From Blastopirellula marina (GTDB lineage: Bacteria; Planctomycetota; Planctomycetia; Pirellulales; Pirellulaceae), in the NCBI RefSeq assembly GCF_002967765.1, contig NZ_PUHY01000004.1, positions 496,001 through 560,000 of the forward strand: DNA of 64,000 nucleotides. Direction: 5' to 3'. Shown piece after piece: positions 32,829 to 41,819 of the stretch. The translations under genes and the position numbers were made by a program. The notes beneath the pieces are model-generated. The model had not been told where the DNA came from. It saw nothing but the letters and a program-made list of their open reading frames with translations, and searched no databases. Position 1 is the stretch's first letter. Each line of letters starts with the position of its first letter.

Positions 32829-35465
32829 TTATCGATCTGCGTAGATCGTTGTACTCTCTTCTTTGGTAATCGGAGCCGGAATGCCATCGGTGGAGACTTG
32901 GACTTTGATCCGCTGATTGCCAGGCATCGTTCCTTGAACCTGAATTTTCAGGCGAACCGTTTGCTTCGGATCGATTCGCGAGATTGGTTGGAACATGACG
33001 CGTTGCCCTTGGATCTCGCCGTTCGATTCGCCGCTCGCAGAAATGCCACGCATACCTTGAGGAATCTCGGCAATGACCTGAACGTTGGTCGCTTCCTTGG
33101 AACCTTGGTTGACGATCTTGATGTCGTAGGTCGTTTCCTTACCAACTTCGATAGGATCAGCCAGGTCGGCGACCTCGAAGAAGATCGCGGCCAGGCCTTC
33201 GACGTGTACCGTCGATTCATCTTCCGCGGTCAGACCCTTGCTAGCGGTACCTTCGACCCGCAGGCGTTGATCGCCCGCTTCGATCGGCAAGGCAACCAGT
33301 TCGACAGATCCGGTTTCCGCCGGCGGTAGTTCCCGTAGGTTCCAGAATACGGCATGTCGAGTCGAATCGTATTGCCCCGCGTTGTTCGCTTCGACGAACT
33401 TCAGACCTTTAGGAAGATAAGTCACTAGGTCGATCTCATGAGCTGGGGCAGTACCAGGATTGCTTACCGACACGGTGTACTTGGCGGGGCGTTCGAGGTA
33501 ACGGAGCTTGGGGCCGGTCATAGCGACGGCCAGCTTCGGCGCGACCACTTCCAATTCAAGGGCATGCTCACGTGAAAGATTGCCGTCGGCCCGAGCTCGT
33601 AAGATGTTTTGCACACGGCCAGCGCTGGTGGCGTTGAGCACGAGGTCGAGTTGACGCGACTCACCTGGACGCAGGGTTCCGACTTCGAATTCCAATTCCT
33701 TACCCGCAGGATGCGAGAAGTTGGCTGGGACGTTTTCTTCCAGGACAACGCCAGTTGCAGCGCCGGTTCCTGGATTGGAAATTGTGATCGTGATACCAAG
33801 CTGATTTCCAGCCAGAACCGTTGCGGCACTGGCTTGGGATACGTTGAGGTCAGGCCGAGTAACAATGGATCGAGCTGACGCTTTCGCGGCAAATGTCACA
33901 CTCGCGACACTGCCAATGTTGCCTTCTTCCATTGGAAGCAGTTCGAGCTTGAGCGTTTTGCGTTCGCGTGGTTGCAATGTTCCCAGGTTCCAAACCAGGG
34001 TTCCGTCGGCACTTTGTGTGGCTTGAGGACTGGTCGAAACGAACTTCGTGCCGGCTGGAACCATGTCTTGAACCACTACGTTCGATGCTTCGATCCGCCC
34101 ATTGTTTTCCACGTGCAATTCGAAGGTCGTGACTTTGCCAATCTGAACTTCAGGTGGAGCGACTTTCTCCAAGCGGATGCTTGGCGTCTGGTCTCCTTCC
34201 CAGCGAGCTTCTCCGGGACGAGCTGATGCCAGCATGCCAGCGACAGGAGGAGCCGATGAGCGAGTCGCGATTGCCGGAGGATCGGCAAATCGCATTGGAT
34301 TAGTTGGCTGGCTGGTTGGAGCGGGCGTTTGTTCTGCTTGGGATGGTGTCGGCGAGGGAGGCGTGGCCGAGAACCCGCGAGTACCGTTGTAATCGGAGGC
34401 GGCATTCGATCCCATGACGCTGGGCTGAACGGCTGCTTCTGAGCTCGTTGAGGGCGCTGGATTGGCGTTTGCCGAGAATCGATTAGGATTCTCTGCCGCT
34501 GTCGATCCTGGGGTCGATGAACCATAGGCACTTGCGCCGTATTGTGGTTGCGTTGGCATCGTGCGGGGCATAGAGTCTTGAACCGCATTTGCCGCCGCTT
34601 CGGCCTGATCTTCGATCGCTTGCGAGGCAGAATCTACCATGGAGGAAAACCGTGAGCCAGCATTGCCGACGGCACCTTGAGCCGCAGCGGTTGCATCGCT
34701 GATTGCACCATTCGCTTCGGCGGCTATGCCGCTTGTTGCTGCCGTGACTTGGTCCGCAGCATCGTTGACAGCCGCGGTCGCTCCTGATTGGAAACGAACC
34801 GGTGGTGGCGTCATTGGCTCGGTCGGAGCGGCTGCTTCCGAGGCGGACGAATCGCTGGCAAAACTTTGGGGGCTTGGAGGCGTCGACGCAGTTGACTCAG
34901 CGGCCGGATTACCGAAACGCGAGACTGGCGGGGCGGCTGGAGTCGAAGCAGGTTCGTAGCTGGAACTGAAGCGGCTTCCCGAATCGCTCGCAGGCGAAGC
35001 TGCTTCGTTATCGCTAGTGGCAGTCGCGGCGGGATTTTCCGCAGGATTCGAGCCTGAGTTACTTAGGAACTGACTGAATCGGCTAGGTGGCGTCGTTCCG
35101 TCGCCAACGGTGGCCGTGGTCGAAGTTGCGGCTGGATTTTCAGCTGGCGTTGCAGTTTCCGCAGATGCGGTATCGTTAAAGCGAAAACGCGAAACAGGTG
35201 GCTTCGGAATCTCACTCGAGGAAGGTGGAGTTGCCTCGGTGGGTGTTGCTTCCGTAGGCGTGTCGTTTGAGGCCAACATCACCTTCGATTCAGGGAAGGG
35301 AGAGGTTGCCGGGGTCGGCACGCCTTCCTGCTTGGGAACTTGAGAAACTTCGATTGGCTCGGGATCAGGATTGGCCCGAGATGCCATCATCGATTGTCCG
35401 ATTGCGGTGGCGCCGAGGGCGACCACTCCACCAATCACGGCCAAACGTAAATAAATGTTCTTCAT
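32829..35465 (-). CDS. large secreted DUF11-repeat protein
   Basis: An 878-residue protein with a signal peptide (LRLAVIGGVVALGATAIGQSM). The N-terminal 400 residues are Ala/Ser/Pro/Thr-rich and carry eight short SRF or RF motifs (VSRFRF, PSRFSQF, GSRFSSS, VSRFGN, PVRFQS, GSRFSSM, PNRFSAN, NPMRFAD), a repeated short peptide. The C-terminal half (about 420-878) holds four Ig-like DUF11/CARDB repeats, recognisable by VENNGRIEASNVVVQDMVP, ISNPGTGAATGVVLEENVP, VSNPGTAPAHEIDLVTYLP and VNQGSKEATNVQVIAEIPQ. It is probably exported and held in the envelope. ATG 35465 follows AAGGAT and is preferred over the open frame that begins at 35513. Its role is unknown; such proteins may help cell-cell or surface contact. 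Confidence 0.82.
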   Translation of the reverse strand: MKNIYLRLAVIGGVVALGATAIGQSMMASRANPDPEPIEVSQVPKQEGVPTPATSPFPESKVMLASNDTPTEATPTEATPPSSSEIPKPPVSRFRFNDTASAETATPAENPAATSTTATVGDGTTPPSRFSQFLSNSGSNPAENPAATATSDNEAASPASDSGSRFSSSYEPASTPAAPPVSRFGNPAAESTASTPPSPQSFASDSSASEAAAPTEPMTPPPVRFQSGATAAVNDAADQVTAATSGIAAEANGAISDATAAAQGAVGNAGSRFSSMVDSASQAIEDQAEAAANAVQDSMPRTMPTQPQYGASAYGSSTPGSTAAENPNRFSANANPAPSTSSEAAVQPSVMGSNAASDYNGTRGFSATPPSPTPSQAEQTPAPTSQPTNPMRFADPPAIATRSSAPPVAGMLASARPGEARWEGDQTPSIRLEKVAPPEVQIGKVTTFELHVENNGRIEASNVVVQDMVPAGTKFVSTSPQATQSADGTLVWNLGTLQPRERKTLKLELLPMEEGNIGSVASVTFAAKASARSIVTRPDLNVSQASAATVLAGNQLGITITISNPGTGAATGVVLEENVPANFSHPAGKELEFEVGTLRPGESRQLDLVLNATSAGRVQNILRARADGNLSREHALELEVVAPKLAVAMTGPKLRYLERPAKYTVSVSNPGTAPAHEIDLVTYLPKGLKFVEANNAGQYDSTRHAVFWNLRELPPAETGSVELVALPIEAGDQRLRVEGTASKGLTAEDESTVHVEGLAAIFFEVADLADPIEVGKETTYDIKIVNQGSKEATNVQVIAEIPQGMRGISASGESNGEIQGQRVMFQPISRIDPKQTVRLKIQVQGTMPGNQRIKVQVSTDGIPAPITKEESTTIYADR

Positions 35466-35616
35466 GGCATCCTTGCCTAACATGCGAAACTTCTTTCTGG
35501 CTTCCATACTCAAGAAAATAGTGTCGGCCGAGAATTACTAGCAAAAACCCCGATTCGAGGAAAGATCAGTTCAAGTTAACGGCCATGTTTACCGGGGAAC
35601 GGGTTGCTAGCAGAAG

Positions 35617-35646
35617 AGAGGCCACCCTGCGTGAAAGGTGGCCTCT
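35617..35646 (-). terminator. hairpin after the HEAT-repeat gene
   Basis: Ten-base arms AGAGGCCACC (35617-35626) and GGTGGCCTCT (35637-35646), loop 10 bases. On the minus strand it is followed by a pyrimidine-rich TCTTCTG, on the plus strand by TTGATGTTT. It lies 35 bases beyond the stop at 35681. Confidence 0.6.
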
Positions 35647-35680
35647 TTGATGTTTCACTAGAAGTAATCGAATAAAGGAA

Positions 35681-37396
35681 CTACTTCGAGATCGCTTTGA
35701 TCGCTTCTGCGGCGGCTTCGTTGCCAGAGTCGGCGGCCTTCTTCAGAGCAGGTAGCGCCGACTTGGCTTTCTCGCCAAACATGGACAAGGCCTTGGCGGC
35801 TTCGCCAGGAACGTAACCTTCTTCGGTACCAGCCAGCGATTCCGTTAGAATCGGAACTGCCTTGGCAGCCGCTTCTTCGTCTTCCGGAGCGATGTTAGCC
35901 AACGCCCAAGCGGCGGCAAACTTCGTGAAGCTGTCATCGCTATCAAGCAGTGGCATGATATCGCCTTTGGCGGATAATGCCCCTTGGTGCATGCGACCCA
36001 AGGCGTACAAAGCGTTCAGCTTCAAGCCACGCGATTCGCCAGCAAGGAACGGCTTAACCGCTTCCACGGCACCCGCAGCCTTGTCGCCGATCGCACCAAT
36101 CGCCATCAGGACTTCGCCTTGGAATTGGGGATCGTCCGTCGAGAGGACTTCGGTCAGAGGGGCCACCGCTTCTGGAGCTGCTTCACCCCAACGACGAATG
36201 ATGCTTACCGAGACCCAGCGAAGCTTTTCGTCTTGAAGCCCCTTAACAACTTCCGGCATGGCCTGCGGTCCCATCTTGACGATGGCATCGGTGATCTTTG
36301 CCACAACGCGTGGATCCGCATCGCGGAGGGCATCTGCCAAGATCGGTTGAAGCAGGTCAGGCGAGGCTTCCAAGTTGGCTAGGCAGTGAGCAGCGGCCGC
36401 TCGGACGTTGGCGTCTTCGCTTTTCATGGCTTCGACCAGGAAGGTCGCTGCCGTCTGGGCCATCATGGTATCGTTTGGATTGAGCTTAGCGACCGCGTAG
36501 TAGCTGATCAGCGTCAGGAAGGCATCTTCCCCTTCAGCTGCTTTCTTAAGTGCATCGGTGGCCTTAGAAGCTTCCATCGAAGCCAGGGCGAACGCAGCCG
36601 AATACTTCACAGCGGGAACCGTATCGGTATCCAACGCGTTAATGACCGCTTCCATTGCTGGCTTAGCTTCTGGGCCAATCTCACCCAGGGCGATCAGGGC
36701 GTGCATTCGTGTGCCAGGATCGCTGCTCTTGAGAACTTCGGTCAGCTCAGGAACCAGCGGAGCAGCTTTCGGACCCATTGCTTCTGCAATCAAACATGCC
36801 CAGTAGGCGGCACGTTCATTCTTCAAGGCCGTTCGGAGTCGCGGAAGGGCCTGTTCACCTTTTTCTGCCATTTCGCTGAGAACGGGCAAGACCAACGCTG
36901 GATCGGCATTCTCCAACACGTTCACCAAGATCGGCAACGACTTGTCAGGATCGAGATTCAAGTCGAGCATGGCTTCCAATGCATTGCGGCGAACCATGGC
37001 ATCTTCGTCGGTCACCAATTTGACCAACTGAGGTAGGGCTGCCATGTCTTTGTCGCCGATCTTGCCGAGCGCGTAAGCGGCGTAAGCACGCAGTTTTGGC
37101 ACTGGGCTTTTCAGCAGGGACGACAGTTTAGGGACCGCACTATCAGCTTCCTTGCCAAACTGAGCCAGGCTACGAGCGGCACGCCGCTGCAGTTCTACGT
37201 CCTTCGAGTCCAATGCTTCGGTCAGCGCTGGCACTGCTTTGTCGGCAGGGGCGTCGGCGAGTTCATCGGCTGCCTCGTAGGACGCATCACCACCAGCTTT
37301 CAGTTCGGTGGTGAGCTTGGCGACATCTGGCTCAGCCGCCGAGAGGGTGCCGCAAAACAACATTGCGGCAAATAGAAGCAAGTAACGGGCTTTCAT
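35681..37396 (-). CDS. secreted HEAT-repeat protein
   Basis: A 571-residue protein with a signal peptide (ARYLLLFAAMLFCGTLSAAE) followed by about fifteen HEAT repeats in a row, each of about 36 residues with the pattern LPxLxxxLxxxDxxVRxxAAxALGxIG (for instance VPKLRAYAAYALGKIGDKD and EDANVRAAAAHCLANLEAS). HEAT repeats form a solenoid that binds partner proteins; there is no catalytic domain. ATG 37396 is preferred because GGAG lies seven bases upstream; earlier starts at 37414, 37420 and 37441 would only lengthen the signal. It is a stand-alone gene on the minus strand with a hairpin behind it. Confidence 0.85.
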   Translation of the reverse strand: MKARYLLLFAAMLFCGTLSAAEPDVAKLTTELKAGGDASYEAADELADAPADKAVPALTEALDSKDVELQRRAARSLAQFGKEADSAVPKLSSLLKSPVPKLRAYAAYALGKIGDKDMAALPQLVKLVTDEDAMVRRNALEAMLDLNLDPDKSLPILVNVLENADPALVLPVLSEMAEKGEQALPRLRTALKNERAAYWACLIAEAMGPKAAPLVPELTEVLKSSDPGTRMHALIALGEIGPEAKPAMEAVINALDTDTVPAVKYSAAFALASMEASKATDALKKAAEGEDAFLTLISYYAVAKLNPNDTMMAQTAATFLVEAMKSEDANVRAAAAHCLANLEASPDLLQPILADALRDADPRVVAKITDAIVKMGPQAMPEVVKGLQDEKLRWVSVSIIRRWGEAAPEAVAPLTEVLSTDDPQFQGEVLMAIGAIGDKAAGAVEAVKPFLAGESRGLKLNALYALGRMHQGALSAKGDIMPLLDSDDSFTKFAAAWALANIAPEDEEAAAKAVPILTESLAGTEEGYVPGEAAKALSMFGEKAKSALPALKKAADSGNEAAAEAIKAISK

Positions 37397-37469
37397 CGCC
37401 GTCTCCAGTTTCATATTCATAGAGAAGAGTGAGCGTTGCAATTCAAAGGTGTAGGATTCGTCAGTTCAC

Positions 37470-38117
37470 TTAGCTGGAAGGAAAGCGTACGTCATAGGAC
37501 AGCGCTTCCATGAAACGATTTGCCTCGACAAACTGTTGGGGTTCGTAATCGCGAATTCGCTTCTTCAGCGCGTCATACATGGCGTCGACGGCCTTCACAA
37601 GATCTTGCTGCTTGTCGAAGCTCTTGATCGAACCTTGCTGCGAGCGAGTCTCGAAGCCCTTGTCGATCACCTTGCGGTACGGATCGTAGATGGCCGAGGT
37701 CAACAGCAGCGGCCAATGCAGTTCGCCGGTGACCGGATCGATTTGATCGTCGTTCAAACGGCTCGGAGCGCGTTGGGCGTTGATGCGGAAGATTTGTTCG
37801 CTGGTCGGGGCCGGACCACGCTTTTCCGCACGGTAGGCATCGTTACGCCGACGCATGTCGAACCATGTTTCTTGAGCCAGTTCGCGATTCTGGATGTAAG
37901 CCTTGCGAGCTTCTTCCACGTTCACAGCGGCTCGGGATGTGTCGAGATTGTAGGAGCCTGCACTGCGCACGACGTCGGCCAAACCATGAGCGGCACCTTC
38001 TGCCGCCGTCGACGAGTATCCATAGCCGTAGCCATAAGGACCGCCGTAGTATTGTGCGTAGCAGGAGCTTGCCAGAAGCGGCATTACCAGCGCCGCCAGA
38101 AGTATTCGTGGGACCAT
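37470..38117 (-). CDS. secreted protein of unknown function, 215 aa
   Basis: A 215-residue protein with a signal peptide (VPRILLAALVMPLLASSCYA) and, just after it, a Tyr/Gly-rich stretch (QYYGGPYGYGYGYSS). The mature part is helical and charged (VEEARKAYIQNRELAQETWFDMRRR), with an acidic tail. No domain is recognised. An in-frame ATG at 38129 would give four more residues. It lies 73 bases before the HEAT protein gene on the same strand, so the two may be cotranscribed and could be partners. Confidence 0.65.
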   Translation of the reverse strand: MVPRILLAALVMPLLASSCYAQYYGGPYGYGYGYSSTAAEGAAHGLADVVRSAGSYNLDTSRAAVNVEEARKAYIQNRELAQETWFDMRRRNDAYRAEKRGPAPTSEQIFRINAQRAPSRLNDDQIDPVTGELHWPLLLTSAIYDPYRKVIDKGFETRSQQGSIKSFDKQQDLVKAVDAMYDALKKRIRDYEPQQFVEANRFMEALSYDVRFPSS

Positions 38118-38240
38118 GACTCTTTCCATCTTTGCAGGAAGCTATTGGGTGAACCGGCCTCGGAACCTTGGTTTCGAGGGAAATGCATTGTACTTTGGTA
38201 ATCCTACCCTAGTACGAATGATAGTTAAGTTGAAAATCGG

Positions 38241-38930
38241 ATGCCACGAAAATTGGGGGAAACACCAATCGATCAAATGCCCACTTTCCTCAAAAAGCTC
38301 GCACTCGTGGCAGGAGCACTCGCGATACCGATTATCCCGTTCATTATCTGGGGGCACGATCTGCAAGAAGCGGCCGACGCCTGGCAGCAAAGTCAGTCTA
38401 GCCCAGTAGTTATGGCGATTGTCCTATTTGTACTTTTGGCCTTCGATGTATTCCTGCCGGTTCCTTCCAGCTTGGTGAATACAATTGCAGGTGCAAAACT
38501 AGGCATTTTGACTGGTAGCCTGGTTTGTTTCGGTGGACTTTGCGCTGGGGCGGCGTTGGGATTTGGCCTCGCTAAAATGGCGGGACCCGCCATTAAAAAA
38601 CGTTGGCTTCAGGATGACGACGCAATGACACTTCGTCAGTTCGCCGATTCTTGGGGGGTGGCTACGTTGGTGATTACCCGTCCACTACCAATTTTGGCAG
38701 AGGCAGCCGTGGTGCTTTTAGGGGTTCAGGATCTCGCTTGGCGAAAATTTTGGCCACCGGTGCTGCTCGCCAACGGCGGTATTGCAATCGCTTACGCCGC
38801 ATTCGGTCAGGTTGCCGCCGACCACGAATGGTTGGTGATCGCGCTAGCTATTTCCGCTGGATTCCCGCTTCTGCTGACCTTTCTCGCGCGAAAGTGGCTC
38901 CGTGCGAGAAGTCAGGAAACTCCAACGTAA
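38241..38930 (+). CDS. VTT/DedA-like membrane protein
   Basis: A 229-residue protein of the VTT (DedA/TVP38/SNARE-associated) family. The hallmark re-entrant region reads FDVFLPVPSSLVNTIAGAKLGILTG (about residues 75-99: F.P.PS..... AG...G) and a second helix AGAALGFGLAKMAG. RPLPILAEAAVVLLGV is the second conserved block (R..P..... ...G). Family members act in lipid or undecaprenyl-phosphate scrambling at the membrane; which role applies here is not known. It is divergent from the secreted-protein gene at 37470. The start is the ATG at 38241, possibly 38277. Confidence 0.82.
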   Translation: MPRKLGETPIDQMPTFLKKLALVAGALAIPIIPFIIWGHDLQEAADAWQQSQSSPVVMAIVLFVLLAFDVFLPVPSSLVNTIAGAKLGILTGSLVCFGGLCAGAALGFGLAKMAGPAIKKRWLQDDDAMTLRQFADSWGVATLVITRPLPILAEAAVVLLGVQDLAWRKFWPPVLLANGGIAIAYAAFGQVAADHEWLVIALAISAGFPLLLTFLARKWLRARSQETPT

Positions 38931-39003
38931 AAAAAGCGAAGCGAAGTCCACCATGCCCCGGAGTTGGAAGTTAACCCGCGGTGGATCTCGCAGTCGCTTT
39001 TTG
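38931..39003. terminator. bidirectional hairpin between converging genes
   Basis: An outer GCGA/TCGC stem and inner TCCACC/GGTGGA arms enclose a 30-base loop, with A-run at 38930-38936 and TTTTT at 38999-39003. It could end both the VTT gene and the 39037 gene. The stem is interrupted, so confidence is moderate. Confidence 0.5.
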
Positions 39004-39036
39004 ATGCTTCTTAGATGTAAGTCAAGGTCGAAGGAA

Positions 39037-39606
39037 CTAGACGGTTCGACCAGGTAGCTTTCGTGGGAATGGCGAGCGTTCCACAGGCGGCAACGGCTGG
39101 CCCGTCTCTTCGCTCCAACCTTGGCGTTCTTCTTCCGACGCGTAGTATCGTAACCATGTGTCGGGATCGGCTTCCGATTCGGCACAATTGAAGTAGATAC
39201 AGTGGCTCGACAGGTCAACCATCTTCTCCTGCGACGGCAAGATGTCGCGGACAACGATGCAGTACAACTCGACATCGCTCAGGTGATCCGTGAAGTCGAG
39301 ATAAATCCGCCGGGAAGCAAGTTTCTGAATGATGTCCCAGAGAACCTCATGCAGTTCATCGGCAGTGAGCTGATCGAAGCGGGGTGGGTTTAGGGTAGGG
39401 GTAAACCACTGAGCAAGTGGCAATACGGGGGCTCTTTCCCATGCCAGAATCGCACTAAGAAACTCGTTTTCTACGCGAATCGGTACTCGTCCGCTGTCGA
39501 GTATCTGCAGCGATTCGTCGAAGAACGGCTCCAGCTCATCTCGCAACTTGGCGTTGAGCAGGAGCTGTTCTACATCTTCAGGATGGGGGCGACGAAACCG
39601 GACCAT
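39037..39606 (-). CDS. hypothetical protein, 189 aa
   Basis: Not recognised. A soluble-looking, acidic protein that starts MVRFRRPHPEDVEQLLLN and contains a helical segment (TADELHEVLWDIIQKLAS), a metal-like DFTDHLSDVELYCIVVRD and a C-terminal WLRYYASEEERQGW. The composition suggests a cytoplasmic protein with a long alpha-helical N-terminal half. The frame is open to 39657, but ATG 39606 is a better start by context. It converges with the VTT gene and no neighbour gives a clue to its role. Confidence 0.6.
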   Translation of the reverse strand: MVRFRRPHPEDVEQLLLNAKLRDELEPFFDESLQILDSGRVPIRVENEFLSAILAWERAPVLPLAQWFTPTLNPPRFDQLTADELHEVLWDIIQKLASRRIYLDFTDHLSDVELYCIVVRDILPSQEKMVDLSSHCIYFNCAESEADPDTWLRYYASEEERQGWSEETGQPLPPVERSPFPRKLPGRTV

Positions 39607-40002
39607 TCCAGACAATCTTTCCGAAAAAGGGGCAGAGCAAGCGTGCGAGTGCTGCACGCATGCCCAAGTAGCGATGACTGTTTAGATGACTCTAACAACA
39701 ATCGATCTGGCTTCAAGATTTTGAGCCGCGTCCACAAGCGAGAAAAAATGCAGAATTAAGGCAGATGAGAGTGCGATCGTTACAAACGGAACACTTTGCC
39801 GAGGATTTTAGAAATAATCCTCCCAGACCTCCCGGCTTCCCTAGAAACTATGCTACGAATTCATAGAAAAGTTCAAGCTGGGAAGGGCTAGCAAGATCGG
39901 TGCTTTCAGGCGGTAATCTCGAGTCGATGACTGTCCGATTGTTCGCGCACCCGAATTCGGTAATCGAAGGGGCCTGTAGCCGTCTGGAATCTGAGTGATT
40001 CG
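39607..40002. other. intergenic region, no gene seen
   Basis: A gap of about 390 bases between two minus-strand genes. It contains a perfect inverted repeat GCGTGC/GCACGC at 39641-39659, which falls inside the coding frame if the neighbouring gene starts at 39657. Otherwise no promoter, RNA gene or open frame with a ribosome site was found. Confidence 0.3.
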
Positions 40003-40461
40003 TTACGGCTTATCTTTGGAGAACCGGCGTTCAACTTCCGAAATCTTGTCGACACGTCGTTGGTGGCGACCTTTCTCAAAGGCCGTGTTGATCCACAAAT
40101 CGACCATGCGATCGATTAATCGCTCGCCCAGCAGGTCGGCGGAAAGGCACATCACATTCACGTTGTTGTGCCTACGGCTCATTTCTGCGGTTAAATCATC
40201 GTGACAGGTTGCTGCACGAACGCCGGGGAACTTGTTGGCGGTGATCGCCATGCCAATTCCCGAGCCACAGATCAAGATTCCGCGGTCGACGTCTCCATGA
40301 ACGATCTTCTCGCTGACGGCTGAAGCAATATCGGGATAGTCGATCGCACCGCAGTCGTGGGCACCGCAGTCGATTGCCTCGTGTCCCAGCTTTTTTATGT
40401 GCTCGATGATCTTCGTTTTTACTTCGAATCCACGATGATCACTTCCTATCGCGATTTTCAT
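40003..40461 (-). CDS. rpiB: ribose-5-phosphate isomerase B
   Basis: A 152-residue RpiB, which interconverts ribose-5-phosphate and ribulose-5-phosphate. The family pattern is complete: IGSDHRGFEVK (about residues 5-15), GAHDCGAIDYPD with the sugar-binding His and Asp, the catalytic ICGSGIGMAITANK (about 64-77, Cys65) and CHDDLTAEMSRRHNN (about 86-100). It is downstream of the Sua5-YwlE fusion gene by 77 bases on the same strand. In Firmicutes the same three functions (ywlC, ywlE, ywlF) are also neighbours, so the order is conserved. Confidence 0.93.
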   Translation of the reverse strand: MKIAIGSDHRGFEVKTKIIEHIKKLGHEAIDCGAHDCGAIDYPDIASAVSEKIVHGDVDRGILICGSGIGMAITANKFPGVRAATCHDDLTAEMSRRHNNVNVMCLSADLLGERLIDRMVDLWINTAFEKGRHQRRVDKISEVERRFSKDKP

Positions 40462-40538
40462 GGCAGTTACGTTTTATCAAACAAGGAGAGTTCGCCTTCA
40501 TCAACCGAGCGAGGTTGTTAATTGCGAACGGGAAAAGA

Positions 40539-41777
40539 TTAGGAGGGGAGCAGGTTTTCCAGGTCCAGGTCCTTCACCCGGAGTTTGATTTCCGATTCGA
40601 TTTGTTCCAAACATTGACGGTAAACATCTTCCGAGCCACCGATCGGATCGGCAATGTCACGTCCGTCACAGCTAAGCGTTTGCACGCGGTCTCGTGCTTC
40701 GGGCCAACGGGCCAGGATGGCGTCGCGATGTCCCGAGGTCATTGTCAAAATCAAGTCGGCTTGCTCGACCAAGCGATCGCTCAGCGGTTGGCTGGCGTGC
40801 CCTGCCAGGTCGAGGCTGCGAGCGCTTAAAATGTTGATCGCTTCGGGAGCAGCTCGACCGCCAGGAAAAGCGGCGATGCCGGCGGAAGCGACGAGAATCC
40901 CCCTCTGGTCAAGCTGATCGATTGTTGTACCCAGTTTGTCGGCCAAATGTTTCTGCATGATGACTTCCGCCATCGGGCTCCGGCACGTATTTCCAGTACA
41001 GACAAACAGAACGAAATAGCTGCTCAGGTGATTCAAAACACTCTCCGAAACAACACCTTGACGTAACATCTGGAAGTGATTGGCTTCCACTTTGACGACA
41101 CTGGAGGGCTGACCGTATCGGCACTTTCCGTCATCCAGGATCAATCCTACTCGATCCCCCAACCTCTCCACGACCTCTTTTCCATGAATCGTGTCAGGTT
41201 CGCCCGACCGGTTTGCACTGGTTAATGCCAATGGACCAGGCAGAAACTGCATGACTTCTGAGATCAAGTCATGAGCCGGAACACGCAGGCCAACGTATCC
41301 ACTCGGGGAGACGGCCTGTTGAACGTCGTCGCTGAATCGCGATACAACAGATCCTTCGTCGCAAGGCATGACCAATGTAACAGGTCCTGGCCAACAGCGT
41401 CGGGCCAAGCGACACATCAGCGGCGAAGCAGTAGGGACATAATCCCACAATGTATCCGCACCTGGGACGCAAAGACTAAAGGGATTAGTCTCGGGTCGCC
41501 CTTTCGCATGGCGCAATGCATGCACCGCCTTCGGATTTAGCGCAGAAACGGCAAGCCCGTAGACGGTCTCAGTTGGAAAGGCGACGATCTCTCCTTCCGC
41601 CAATGCCTGGACGGCGCGATGAACGACATCACGGCGATCATCAGCAGCTTTAACTTCAATGACTTTGGCGGTCACGTACGAATTCCGATCGAAGGGGCTG
41701 GCATTTAAGGCGAATCCTGAAATGCGCGACATGAAATACTGCAGCGAGAGAGCAACTGCGAATTGCTTTGCTCCCAT
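40539..41777 (-). CDS. fusion of Sua5/YrdC domain and YwlE-type phosphatase
   Basis: A 412-residue two-domain protein. The N-terminal Sua5/YrdC/YciO domain (about 40-235) has AFPTETVYGLAV and KGRPETNPFSLCV, plus LALTSANRSGEPD, and would make threonylcarbamoyl-AMP for t6A in tRNA. The C-terminal domain (about 255-405) is a low-molecular-weight phosphatase with the P-loop VCTGNTCRSPMAE and the acid loop ADPIGGSEDVY. The Thr in CTGNTC is the residue that marks YwlE-type arginine phosphatases; ordinary tyrosine phosphatases have an aliphatic residue there. Fusion of these two domains and their place beside rpiB match the ywlC-ywlE-ywlF order. The first about 35 residues are not conserved, and a GTG at 41675 is an alternative start. 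Confidence 0.88.
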   Translation of the reverse strand: MGAKQFAVALSLQYFMSRISGFALNASPFDRNSYVTAKVIEVKAADDRRDVVHRAVQALAEGEIVAFPTETVYGLAVSALNPKAVHALRHAKGRPETNPFSLCVPGADTLWDYVPTASPLMCRLARRCWPGPVTLVMPCDEGSVVSRFSDDVQQAVSPSGYVGLRVPAHDLISEVMQFLPGPLALTSANRSGEPDTIHGKEVVERLGDRVGLILDDGKCRYGQPSSVVKVEANHFQMLRQGVVSESVLNHLSSYFVLFVCTGNTCRSPMAEVIMQKHLADKLGTTIDQLDQRGILVASAGIAAFPGGRAAPEAINILSARSLDLAGHASQPLSDRLVEQADLILTMTSGHRDAILARWPEARDRVQTLSCDGRDIADPIGGSEDVYRQCLEQIESEIKLRVKDLDLENLLPS

Positions 41778-41819
41778 TGTTCGCAGAAGTTATTATTTTC
41801 AAAGAAGTTACTATACGAA

